Assembly (NCBI GenBank): GCA_037693485.1
Contig: CM075347.1
Span: 62,592,501 to 62,656,500 of the forward strand
DNA from: Kitagawia praeruptora
Taxonomy: Eukaryota > Streptophyta > Magnoliopsida > Apiales > Apiaceae
DNA length: 64,000 bases
Reading direction: 5' to 3'
Made by a program: the position numbers and the translations under genes. Below the pieces are notes generated by a model. That model did not search any database. It had not been told where the DNA came from and saw only the letters and a list, made by a program, of their open reading frames with translations. Shown one piece after another: positions 1 through 9,866 of this stretch. How positions within the stretch are numbered: the first letter of the stretch is position 1; every line of letters starts with the position of its first letter.

Positions 1-1383
1 TGGGATTTGTGGGTTGAGCTATTAGTTGGGCTGCCGGATAGTGTAATTGGGCCTCAATTATCTCCATTACTTTATTATAACTCGAATAGGTAGATAAATT
101 GTCTAAACTGACCTAATTTTGTTAATCTTAGGAAGGTTAAAATCATATAAAGTATCGAAAAAATGGATGAAAAATGGTTAAGAAAATGTCTATTAGCACA
201 AAATAGAATGGGAATAGGAAATATATAATTTATTTTAGAAATTCTTTTAAAGCAATTTTTATAATTAAACATTTCTAAGATCAAATTCTCGATCTTTTAC
301 AACAAGTAAGATAAAATTACATCAAGAGATCTTTCTAAAATTAGTTATTTTAAATAAGAGAATAAAATTCTTGAGATTACCTCAGAAACTTTATCTGAGA
401 CACTAGTGTATTTTTATGTAAAATAGTAATGGTATTTTTATAAATACATATAATTATCTGTAATTACAATAATGTCCTTGTGTACTTGTATGTAAAAATT
501 TTTAATCTCAGACCTGAGATTACCTCATGAACCTTAATCTCTTTAAATAATATCTAAAATTCTAATGAATTTTAGTTAATATGACATGATCTTGCCTTGT
601 CATCAACCCGTTAAGATTGATTCCTCTTCAATATTTAAATGTCTGGAGAAGTATTTAGGGGTCATTTGTTAAATTTGAATCATCTTTTCTGAATGATTAC
701 AATTTTTGAACCATTAAAAATCTGAATGGCTAATATAAATACTGAATCGACTATTTGACACCTTTGAATCATTTTATTTGAACAATTAAATAAAAATTCA
801 CAAAATTTTAAATTGATGTATTATAATTTAATTATTATCGAATGGTTAGAGTTTATTTTTTATCGTCCTAGATCCTGGGTTCGATTATCGCTTATTTCAA
901 GATTTATTGAAAAAAAAAATACTCATTATAAGGCTAAGCCTATTTATTCAAAAAAATTATTAATCTTTATAAAATTACAATTTATAAAATTAATAATAGT
1001 ATATTAATGTATAACTAAATTAAAAAAATTAAATTATTTTTTCTAGATAAGTTATAATAATTCTAATTTAAATAAAGGGTCAATCTATCATCACCAAAAT
1101 TTAAAGATTAAACCAACACATGACATTTAGAAATAATAATTATTTTAGTATGTATTTCATATTTTTTACGATAAACATAATAAATTATAAAACAAAAAAT
1201 TATGAATACCAAGGTTACATGTACATCAGATCACACTGCATGACTGCAATGCAATGTCTTTCTCAATCATTGAGCCAGTTTCTTAAGCGCGAAGAGCATC
1301 TCCAACCATTAATATATGTTAGCTAAAAAGTTTAGGTGTCACTTTTGATATAGAGTACATATTAGTTAAAATATATAGTCCTC
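1..1383. other. AT-rich intergenic DNA, no gene seen
   Basis: Very AT-rich sequence with only short, low-complexity reading frames that resemble no known protein. The only structured item I can support is the tRNA-like promoter at about 835-890. A second GAGCATCTCCAA box at about 1287 resembles the end of the Tourist-like element that follows and may be a leftover terminus of a related copy. Confidence 0.6.
830..930 (+). repeat. SINE-like tRNA-promoter remnant
   Basis: A box-A-like stretch (ATGGTTAGAG, about 840-850) is followed by a good box B (GGTTCGATTAT, 878-888) and then an A-rich tail. This spacing fits the RNA polymerase III promoter of a tRNA-derived SINE. It is degenerate, and no flanking duplication was identified. 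Confidence 0.35.
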
Positions 1384-1386
1384 TAA

Positions 1387-2090
1387 GAGCATCTCCAATG
1401 GTAATAACTAAAATCATTAGCTATATAATGATTATCTAAAAATTTGCTGAATTGTAAGATATTTTACTCCAATGGTATTAGTTATAATGAATAGTTATAT
1501 TTTAAAAATAGTATTTTATTATTATTTTAATAATATAAATATATATATAAGTAAATAAGATCGATGATGTGTCACGATATAAGTGGAGATAATGAATTAT
1601 AGATATTATCTATATATTATATTATAGATGTCCTCCAAATATAGAGGATGTCAAGATGATTATCTAAAATTTTATCTAACAGGAAGTATGGTTGGAGAAG
1701 AAAAAATATAGATATCATCTAAAAATTGTGCCATGTCATCAAGTTTAGCTAACAGATGTGTAGCATTGAAGATACTCTAACCATTAGAGCTGTTAGCAAT
1801 AATTATAGATATCCTCCATCTCGTCTTCTATATTTGTTGAGTTGTAATCATTAGCTAAAACATCCATGTCAACTTTATGCCATATTTAAATTACGCCTAC
1901 ACATTAATACATACTAATTAAATCAATTTCTACTCATCCATTACACAATATATACTATTTTTGAATTATAGCTAACCATTATAGCTAATACCATTGGAAC
2001 ACAACCCCTTACTGGTTCAACAAATTTTGGCTAACAATTATTATATATTATTTTAGCTAACCATTATAACTACTACCCTTGGAGATGCTC
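1387..2090. mobile_element. Tourist-like (PIF/Harbinger) MITE, 704 bp
   Basis: The element has perfect 12-bp terminal inverted repeats GAGCATCTCCAA / TTGGAGATGCTC, which continue imperfectly for about 25 bp. It is flanked by a TAA trinucleotide on each side (1384-1386 and 2091-2093), the TWA target duplication of PIF/Harbinger elements. The inside is AT-rich and noncoding. Its length and an internal 'attagagct' region suggest another small element may be nested inside. Confidence 0.7.
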
Positions 2091-2093
2091 TAA

Positions 2094-2850
2094 ACTGTTT
2101 TTGATTTTGAATGACGCTGTTTCTGATTCATTCCGAATTTAAAAATGACAAACAAATAATCTTAATGAGTCTAAAACCTACCATTCAGTTAAGTTAAGTC
2201 CTTAGTGTGCCCGTTTGTTAAATTTGAACATTAATTTCTGAATGATTAAAATTTTGAATGAATGATTAATCTGAATGTTGAACAAGTGATGTCGTTTGTT
2301 AAGTTAATTAATTTCTCTGGATGATAAAATTAAGGGTTTTTTTTTAGAAATATCAAAAATTAGAAAACCGTATTTTTGCAAATATTTTTAAAATAGTAAC
2401 ATTGCAAAAATATTTTTTAGAGAAAGTGGTATTATTGTATTCATTTAATTTTTTAGATTTATTATCTAAAATTAATTTATGTCTTACTAATCATTTTAAT
2501 GCTAATTAGCATAATTAAATTTTTATTCCAATAGTATGTGAAATAAGATATGAATTTGTTTTAATAATAATTTAAAAAGAAAAAAAAACATGTATAGTAA
2601 AATTGATTGCTATGACCAAAAAGTAAAAATAAATAGTAATACTAGAGATTAGAGGCAGGTAAAATCGTCCAGCTGAATTCATTCACCCATACATAAACAA
2701 ATGGGCCCTAGGACATAACCTTACTCCTTTAAGATTTTGTTGGTTTGCTTGCTAGAATCCCTAATTCGTTATGTAAAAATTTTGACGATGTAAAGTTACA
2801 ACTGGATAAATCTAATTTTTTTAGTATAACACCATGTAGTGCTTGTTATG
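2094..2850. other. Intergenic DNA, no gene seen
   Basis: AT-rich sequence with several copies of a TTTGTTAAATTTGAA-like phrase (about 2213 and 2293, also at about 667). These look like fragments of an old dispersed repeat. No open frame or RNA gene was recognised. Confidence 0.5.
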
Positions 2851-2852
2851 TA

Positions 2853-3100
2853 CTCCCTTCATTCCAACCATTTGTTATGATTTTAAAATAAGGCATTTGA
2901 CACGTATTTTAAGGTGGATTTTAAAGATAGTTACACAATTTATTTTTGAAATTTTCTTTTTTGTATTAAAATAGAACAATCCAAATTTTATACAAAAAAA
3001 AGGTTTAAAAATAAGTTATAGAATATCCTTAAAATTCACCTTAAAATGTGTGCCACTAAGTGACAAAAAAAATGTTAAGAATTGGATGGGATGGAGGGAG
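2853..3100. mobile_element. Stowaway-like (Tc1/mariner) MITE, 248 bp
   Basis: It starts CTCCCTTCATTCCAACCATT and ends with the inverted counterpart ATTGGATGGGATGGAGGGAG. A TA dinucleotide sits immediately outside each end (2851-2852 and 3101-3102). CTCCCTCCrT termini with TA duplication are the hallmark of Stowaway elements. The inside is noncoding and partly self-complementary. Confidence 0.8.
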
Positions 3101-3494
3101 TATATGTTTTGAAACATGATAGTTTCTCTCACATAACCACAAATTTTGTACTAAAAAAAATAGCATCTAAATTAAGAATTCATGATTTACATTAACTTAT
3201 AAGTTGAAATTTTAAATATGTAGGGAAACTGCATACATCCATTATAAAGAGCATGTTTGGCAAATATGGACGGTAAATTATAAGTTACTTATTTTGAAAA
3301 AAAATCGTATTTATAATTTATTTTTTAGAGAAAAATGTGTATGTTAAGCTTAATATTCGTTATCTTGCAAAAATAAGTTACTTATTTCATAAAAAGGTAC
3401 ATATTTCCTAACTTATAAGTATATTGATACTTATTGCATGAATTATGTATGTAGTTTATCACAAATTATACCGTGTAGTTACTTTTAAAAATTA

Positions 3495-3711
3495 CTCCCT
3501 CAGTTCAATTATACATATTTATTTTGACTGGTTAAATTGATTAAAATTTGATTGAAATTTATATATATTATATAATTGAGAAAAAAAATATTATATCATT
3601 AAAAAGTACACATAATCCATTTTAAAATGTAACTTTTGACTTTTAAATATAATAATTAAATAATTTTTAATGTTTAATCAAAAATTAATCAATTAAATTG
3701 GAATGGAGAAA
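3495..3711. mobile_element. Degenerate Stowaway-like MITE
   Basis: It starts CTCCCTCAGTTCAATTATAC after a TA dinucleotide and ends near TTAAATTGGAATGGAGAAAA, an imperfect inverted repeat of the start. The size and terminal motif match the Stowaway copy just upstream. The right end is eroded, so the exact boundary is uncertain. Confidence 0.5.
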
Positions 3712-4065
3712 ATATCTTTAAAAAAAATTCAATTTGTGAAGTCTAGATAATTGCCAACTTATCTCTACCTTAAAACTGTGTAATTAGACTCTTTTTATTC
3801 GAACTATTTAATTAATGAAGTTTTCTTTCTTTGTTTGAACAACATGTCATAATAGTAAACATATATCAAAATTAATTAAATTATCTCCAATATCTCAATG
3901 AAATACGTTAAACGCAATTTTCTAAAATCAACCTCCAGCTTAGAGTATATTACTCCTGTATAAGAATTTTTGTAAAAGAAATACACGATCATAAATTCCG
4001 CGGGAGTCAAAAAAATCAATAAAGTGTGTTAGATATTCACTCACATTTCATGCCATTATCTATAT

Positions 4066-4432
4066 AGCCGGCAATTATATATATATAATTATTTAAATAA
4101 TTTTATTAAAATTTTATGTATACATATTTTAAAATAATATTTTATATATAATTTTTACATAATATAAATACAAAATAGTTTCAAATTTTTGTTTCACAAG
4201 AGTTGAGCACACTTTATTCTTTATGACATACTCCCTCCGTCCCGTCCATTTGTTATAGTTTCAAAATAGCCGGCAATTATCTATATAATTATTTAAATAA
4301 TTTTATTAAAATTTTATGTATTACATATTTTAAAATAATATTATATATATAATTTTTACATAAGATAAATATAAAATAGTTTCAAATTTTTGTTTCACAA
4401 GAGTTGAGCACACTTTATTCTTTATGACTTCT
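4066..4432. repeat. Direct duplication of about 165 bp around a Stowaway end
   Basis: The segment beginning TAGCCGGCAATTAT at 4066 is repeated with small changes from 4267. Both copies run to TTGTTTCACAAGAGTTGAGC and the same TTCTTTATGAC end. Between them (about 4230-4266) is a CTCCCTCCGTCCCGTCC Stowaway-type terminus. The arrangement suggests local duplication together with, or after, a MITE insertion or excision. Confidence 0.7.
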
Positions 4433-4440
4433 TTATGACA

Positions 4441-4700
4441 TCTTTCTATATATAATAGGAGAACACGTTTGGTTATCCTGAGCAAATTTATTCATTCCAA
4501 GCCTACTTCCAAACCTAACATGAAATCTTTGAAAAAATAATGTGTACAAGGATTTGAACCCAAGACCTCACAAAGGTCATTTCAACCCTCCAACCACTTG
4601 AACCAAGACCTCACAAAGGTCATTTCATCCCTCCAACCACTTGAGCTACATGAGCATTTGAGATAAAACTAAAATTCCTTAACTACATACATAAATGTTT
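4441..4700 (-). repeat. Repeat with Helitron-like terminus and tRNA-type promoter
   Basis: The segment opens with TCTTTCTATATATAATA, resembling the 5' end of many plant Helitrons and identical in core to copies at about 6600 and 6915. Inside, on the minus strand, are a box A (TAGCTCAAGTGG, 4637-4648) and a box B (GGGTTCAAATCC, 4550-4561) of a tRNA-like polymerase III promoter. The stretch between the boxes is enlarged by a direct duplication of about 41 bp that starts CCAAGACCTCACAAAGG. Confidence 0.5.
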
Positions 4701-4953
4701 TTTTTTCTTTATGTTCTATTTCACTATTTATTTAAGATGGATCAAGTGTTTCACTAAATTTATAGCCGATTGAGCTATGTGATCATTTTAGTTAATACTA
4801 AAATTCATCAACTACATACATAAATATTTATTTATTTATATTTTTTTCAATATTTTATTTTACAATTTATTTAAGATAAAACAAGTGTTTCAATTAAGCT
4901 TCACATATTATTTGCATGATAACTTGTGTGCATTGATTCTCTTTATAATCATA

Positions 4954-5519
4954 CTAGCTTAGAACGCGTGCATTGCACGGGTGATTTTTAATATTGGTAA
5001 TCATACTACTTGTGTTGAAATATTTTATTTTAATTATATTAGATTTAGATTTGTGTTTTAATTAAATAAAATAGTTATATATGTTGTGATTAAAATAATT
5101 AGTCATGTTCAAATAGAATTTTAATTTTAGCCCCAATATGTCCAAGATATTTAGTTAGAATGGATTTTTAGTATAATTATATTAGTATGGTTAAAATAGG
5201 ATTCTAACTTAGGCCTAATAAGTCCAAGTATCAAACTTTTTATATTCTCTCAAGTATTGTATAGATTTATTTTGGGTTTAAGAATATGTTAATTAAGTCC
5301 GATCCAAGTATTTATTAATTTTTTTACTTAAGAATATGTTAATCAAGCCTGACCATAATACCGACCGGCTACGAAACTTTTAATGTTTCGGTTTAATAGT
5401 ATAGTATAAGTAGGCCTATAATTATTCCTTTTTTACTTAAGAATATGTTAATCAAGCCTGACCAGAGTACCGACCGGCTACGAAACTTTTAATGTTTCGG
5501 TTTAATAGTATAGTATAGA
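4954..5519 (-). mobile_element. Short non-autonomous Helitron
   Basis: Read on the minus strand, it starts with TCTATACTATACTATTAAA after an A (5519 side). It ends with a hairpin (CCCGTGCAATGCACG), a short spacer and CTAG followed by T (end at 4954). TC start, CTRR end, a stem-loop a few bases before the end, and insertion between A and T are the known Helitron signature. There is no coding capacity. The 5' end is duplicated in tandem (see the neighbouring repeat). Confidence 0.6.
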
Positions 5520-5545
5520 TGTAGGCCTATAATTATTCTTTTGTG
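5326..5545. repeat. Tandem duplication of a Helitron 5' end
   Basis: A unit of about 110 bp containing AAGAATATGTTAATCAAGCC, a GACCGGCTACGAAAC block and TTTAATAGTATAGTATA occurs twice, ending at about 5440 and about 5545. Each copy ends in the Helitron-type terminus followed by GTAGGCCTATAATTATTC, so the flanking DNA was copied along with the element end. Confidence 0.65.
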
Positions 5546-6597
5546 ATAAATTATTTACAAATTATTTACTTTTGTTAACAATATCATAAATGGAGCGCAT
5601 AATTGTTTGTAACTAATTTTGGTATGACATTTTTATATGAATTAAACTATATTAACTATTGTTAGTGAAACTAGAAACAACTAATATATATGAATAGTAC
5701 ATATTAACAAAAGTAAGAATAGTAAAAAAAATATCCAAAATATATAATATACAAATAAGCTTGGATAACATAACCATTATTTATAAATAATTACATAGAA
5801 TATGTGGTTTATTTATAAGATGGAATTATGAGTTATGAATTATTGGCTAAATACTTGCATGAAATAAATAGTTGAATTATAAGGATATTTTACAATAATA
5901 TATTGGAATAAATTGTATATAACATTTGACAAATTATAATGATGAATTCAATGTCAAAGTATAGGGAAATGAGACATGAACAATTTTAGCTCATGATGTT
6001 GGAAGCACGAAAAATATCTATCGAGACGTAATTCATCAATTCTCAAGCGCATAGGTCAAAAGAATGATAAGTTTGTTACACAAGGTAGATAAGTTAAGTC
6101 AATTATTCATAATTGAATTTTCTGATATCTTGAAAGATAAATAGATGTCGAAAAAGAAACAAAGACAATGAATTCTTAAATATCAAGAGATTAGAAGAAA
6201 AGAGAGGGAAAAGTTAGAAAAAGAGCTTTAAGAACTTAAAGAACAAGGCCTGGGCAGAGTTTCAAAGGATTGTTATTAAAATCAAGACCAGAACATACAC
6301 TTTCGGAATGAAATAGTTTGAAGGATATTTAGATTTTACCTTAAAAATGGTTATAAATTTGCTAAAGGGATGCACCATTTTCGAAGAACCAATGGTTAGA
6401 ATTGTAAGTGTTCTGAAAAGTCATCTTAAGTAGAAAGCACCCACCGAATACTCCAATCATATTCTATGATCCACAACAAATTAAAAAAAAAATATTATGA
6501 TTGCTATCAGTACTACTCGTATCAAATTTCAAATTATAAACTTGCACATACTTAACTAACGACTAATTTTATAATATTTCTAAAAATTTAACATATT
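5546..6597. other. Intergenic DNA, no gene recognised
   Basis: A less AT-rich patch at about 5990-6430 could be eroded coding DNA, but it has stops in all frames and no recognisable motif. The rest is AT-rich and without structure that I can name. Confidence 0.5.
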
Positions 6598-7275
6598 TCT
6601 CTTTCTATATATAATAGAGCAACAAGGGGATAATTTTGAGCCAATAAACCCCTTGTGAAATTACAGTTATACCCTTACAATTAATAAAATTACATGAAAT
6701 GCCACTCTTTTATTTAAATGGAAAAAATGAGTTTTTGTGGTGAATCGAACCTAGAATCTTCTCTTCACAAGTTATCCTACCAACCACTGTGCTACAGAGA
6801 CTTTTTTGTTTTGATTTAAAAAATCTTTTACATAAACCCGACCTCTCCATTATCTTATTTTTACTATAAAAATATTATATTTTAGGTTTCATAATATGTT
6901 ACACATCCATCCATTCTTTCTATATATAATAAGAGAAAGAGGATTTTTAAGGGCTTTTTGAGCCAATAAATCCTCTATGAAATTACAGTTATATCCTTAC
7001 AAGTTATAAAATTACATGAAATGTCACTCTCTTATTTAAATGGAAAAAATGAGTAAATTTTATTTTTATGGTGAATCGTACCTAGAACATCCTCTACATA
7101 ATTTATCCTACTAACCTTTGTGCTGCATGGACTTTATTATTTTGAGTTAATAAACCTTTTACACAAACCCGACCTCTCCATTATTTTATTTTTACTATTA
7201 TTTTAATTTTTTTTGTAAAAATAACGGTGAGTCATATTATTTTAAAAATATTATATTTTAGGTTTCACAATATGG
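6598..7275 (-). repeat. Two tandem ~316-bp repeats with tRNA-type promoter
   Basis: Two adjacent diverged copies (about 6598-6913 and 6914-7275) each open with a TCTTTCTATATATAATA-like phrase and share GAGCCAATAAA, a GAAATTACAGTTATA block, and CCCGACCTCTCCATTAT. On the minus strand the first copy has a box A (TAGCACAGTGGTTGG, 6780-6794) and a box B (AGGTTCGATTC, 6742-6752), as in tRNA-derived SINEs. The second copy has the same boxes, degenerate, at about 7072-7130. Confidence 0.55.
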
Positions 7276-7286
7276 TACACAGTCTA

Positions 7287-7847
7287 TCTATTACTATATA
7301 TTAAACCACAACACAAGTGCAAAATGTGTCATTTTAATGGTTGTGAACTTACGATAATATCTCTATATGTTTAAAAATTACAAAAGCACCATCCCTTTAA
7401 TATTTATGCAAACAATATATGAAATTATGTTAGTGTTGGGAATCAACCCTCTCGTAATTTCGGATTATAATTCTATGCGACTTATATATCTTGATGAGTT
7501 ATTCAAAAAAATAAATATTAAGGAGCGTACTAATTTTATTTGGAAAGTATTGTATGATGAGTATTATTCACATCGATGATACGTCTTTTTATCATTGTTC
7601 TAAAAGAAATTGTGTTATAAGTTATAACCTATACAATATATTTATATGATACAAAACATCCTTTTCTTAGTGCTCATATGATCTATACATAAATAAAATA
7701 ATACATAAATTAAAATAATGATATTATAATATGTATGAACATAAAAGGTGCAATTATATTCAAAAATATTCTTAAATCGTAAAACTATACAGAATTTATA
7801 GCAATTGCTAGAGGATGACCCGTGCCTCGCACGGGTTATTATGCTAG
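7287..7847 (+). mobile_element. Short non-autonomous Helitron
   Basis: It starts TCTATTACTATATATTAAA after an A. It ends with a perfect 7-bp stem (CCCGTGC, loop CTC, GCACGGG; 7819-7835), an 8-base spacer and CTAG (7844-7847) followed by T. This is the Helitron 3' signature. The 5' end is chosen by similarity and is less certain. A 70-codon open frame inside (7367-7579) matches nothing I know and is not called. Confidence 0.6.
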
Positions 7848-8175
7848 TATTAACTTAAGACTCGACTAGTAAAAATTTAATATTAAATACTTTTATTTTT
7901 ATTCAAAAATTAACACAATAAGAAATGTATACGAAACGAATCCTTAACGGGTCGGTTTTGGATTTGACATTAAGTAGACAAAATACGAAAGTGCACAATA
8001 TGAAAATATAAGAAACGAACGAATTGCCAGGTCTAACTATCTAGGATAGAAGCGGAGGCTAGAATAATATTAAATTACTAATACTAGCCCAATCACTACA
8101 AAAATAAAGATATTAGTTGATGAGATCATCTAAAAAGATCTTCAAAATACTTTTTAAGATATATATATAAAAAAT
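7848..8175. other. Intergenic DNA, no gene seen
   Basis: AT-rich sequence without recognisable genes, repeats or RNA signals. Confidence 0.5.
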
Positions 8176-8579
8176 GTCAAAAATATCATTTCTTTTAACT
8201 TTTTGATGAGAATACTATTTCTGAATTTTTTTGCCAAAAATACCGATATATTACGCATTTCCAAAATGTATAATACTATTACGCATTTGTCAAATGGATA
8301 TTACATAGAAAATTAAAAAAAATAATAAAAAAATAAATTGACTGTGATACGCATCTTAGAAATGCATATCACCTTCAAAACAAGGGTGATAGTATCTCCA
8401 CTATTTAATTTTTTTACCTTTTTTTTCGTTTTTAAAAAAATTTTCTTACAAGATACTCATTTCTCAAATGCATAACAGCATTATCCAAGTTGAAAATGCG
8501 TAATAGACAGATATTTTTCACCAAAAAATCTAAAATCAATATTTGTGTAATAAAATCTTTAAAAAATGATATTTTTGAC
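8176..8579. mobile_element. Inverted-repeat MITE-like element
   Basis: Perfect 16-bp terminal inverted repeats (GTCAAAAATATCATTT at 8176-8191 and its reverse complement at 8564-8579) bracket about 400 bp of noncoding DNA. Several ACGCATTT/AAATGCAT phrases occur inside in both orientations. No clear target duplication was seen, so the superfamily is not assigned. Confidence 0.5.
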
Positions 8580-8797
8580 CATTATCTATATATACTGTAT
8601 ATATTATGGCATGCCTGTGAGTAAGGTTCAAAATCGATCCATGGCACGTACTCAATATTTCTATATTTTACATTGTCTCAAACTAAAAGAATAATAATAA
8701 TTTTATCTTCATTTCTTATTGTTCAACAAAGAGGCACTTGCTTATCCCTCTGTTTCAGGGTTTGACTATGGCTCACCCGACAATTTTTAGAACATAT

Positions 8798-9812
8798 TGT
8801 TATAGCCAAAATTCGGTTCGGGTATTTTTAAGATGGATTCGGGTCAAATATGGATTCAATTTGGGGAATTCTAGAATAAATTAGGGTTTTGACTCAAGTT
8901 GGAGGAATTAGGCCGCGCCCTGGCTTTCCTTATAGCTAGGGCGCGCCCTACATGTGAAATATGGTGACAAATCTGTTCAAGTTGGTTTTCTAAGAAGACA
9001 TTGAAGAAATCTCTCCTAGGATACTGTTCAAGTAAGGATTCTATTTAGGTGGGATTCCACCCAAGCTGGAATTCTAGAAGTTGAAGAATTCCCTCCTGTC
9101 GTATCTCAGGAGGGGGATGTCCGTCGCAGAAGGCCTCCAGGGGTTTGCCTGGATATAAGGACCCTTCTTAGACGCTAAGGGAGGCATCCGTGCGCCCTAA
9201 GGTGGAAAGATGGGGACTTTCTGGTGTGTGCTTTGGGAGCTCTGTTCCTGTAGCCAATGGGCGCGCTCTCATTGGGGAACTTTGGAGTAATCCTGCACTT
9301 TGCACCCAAAAGCTCTGGATCACCTGTCCTGCTATCTGGTGGGTGCTTCTCATTCGGGGGACAGGGATGCGTTCTGCACTTGGGGTAAACCATGGCTATA
9401 CCTGCATCCTTGAAATCAAGAAATAGCTGGTAGCGGATAGGACTAGTCCTCGACGGGGGAAGTTTCCTTATCCGTGAAGTCTTGAGATCTTGGATGAGCC
9501 TTGGGCCTTTTGTGGTTAGGCCTCATAGTAGAACATTCCGGAAGCTGGTCCGTTATCCAAGCCCATTTGGGTTTCTTGTTCTCCAAGAACTACGTCTGGC
9601 TTGATCCTCTATAAATACAGAGGTACGTAGGCAAATTGAGGGGTTGGAAGTCGAGAGCTCTGAATAGCCGCCACTAACCCTATTAATCTCAGCCACCGAT
9701 TACAAACAGCCACCATACGCCACCACTCTTTTTCGGCAAAGAACCACCACTGTAGATCTTGTTTCCGGCGAAGTACCTCGAATTTTGTTGTTACCAAATT
9801 CCTCCGTCAACA
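8798..9812 (+). repeat. 5' LTR of element A (1015 bp)
   Basis: It begins TGTTATAGCC and ends GTCAACA, with TG...CA ends. It is the same length as the 3' LTR and differs only at about position 9392 (CCATGG against CCACGG). It holds one exact GGCGCGCC palindrome (8938-8949) and three near matches. Short open frames in both directions are present but are identical in the two LTRs by recent copying, so that identity is not evidence of coding. Confidence 0.95.
9610..9617 (+). promoter_or_regulatory. TATA box of the element A LTR promoter
   Basis: TATAAATA lies about 200 bp before the LTR end, a usual place for the U3/R boundary. It is repeated at 21212-21219 in the 3' LTR. Transcription would start about 30 bp downstream, giving the genomic RNA. 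Confidence 0.65.
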
Positions 9813-9814
9813 AA

Positions 9815-9832
9815 TTGGCGCTAGAAGGAGGG
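9815..9832 (+). other. Primer binding site of element A
   Basis: Immediately after the LTR is AATTGGCGCTAGAAGGAGGG. TTGGCGC at this position is typical of the 18-base tRNA-complementary site of Tat-type elements. I could not assign the tRNA with certainty. Confidence 0.6.
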
Positions 9833-9866
9833 GAGTCAATCAAGATCTTCATCTTAGGAGGAAAAG

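Noticed and set aside
5990..6430. Possible gene remnant in the first intergenic region
   Set aside because: Composition is slightly coding-like, but stops occur in every frame and no motif was recognised.
7367..7579. 70-codon frame inside the Helitron
   Set aside because: No similarity recognised; short frames of this size are expected in such DNA.
9168..9426. Open frames on both strands of the A LTR, repeated in the 3' LTR
   Set aside because: They are identical because the two LTRs are nearly identical copies. They match no protein and overlap each other on opposite strands.
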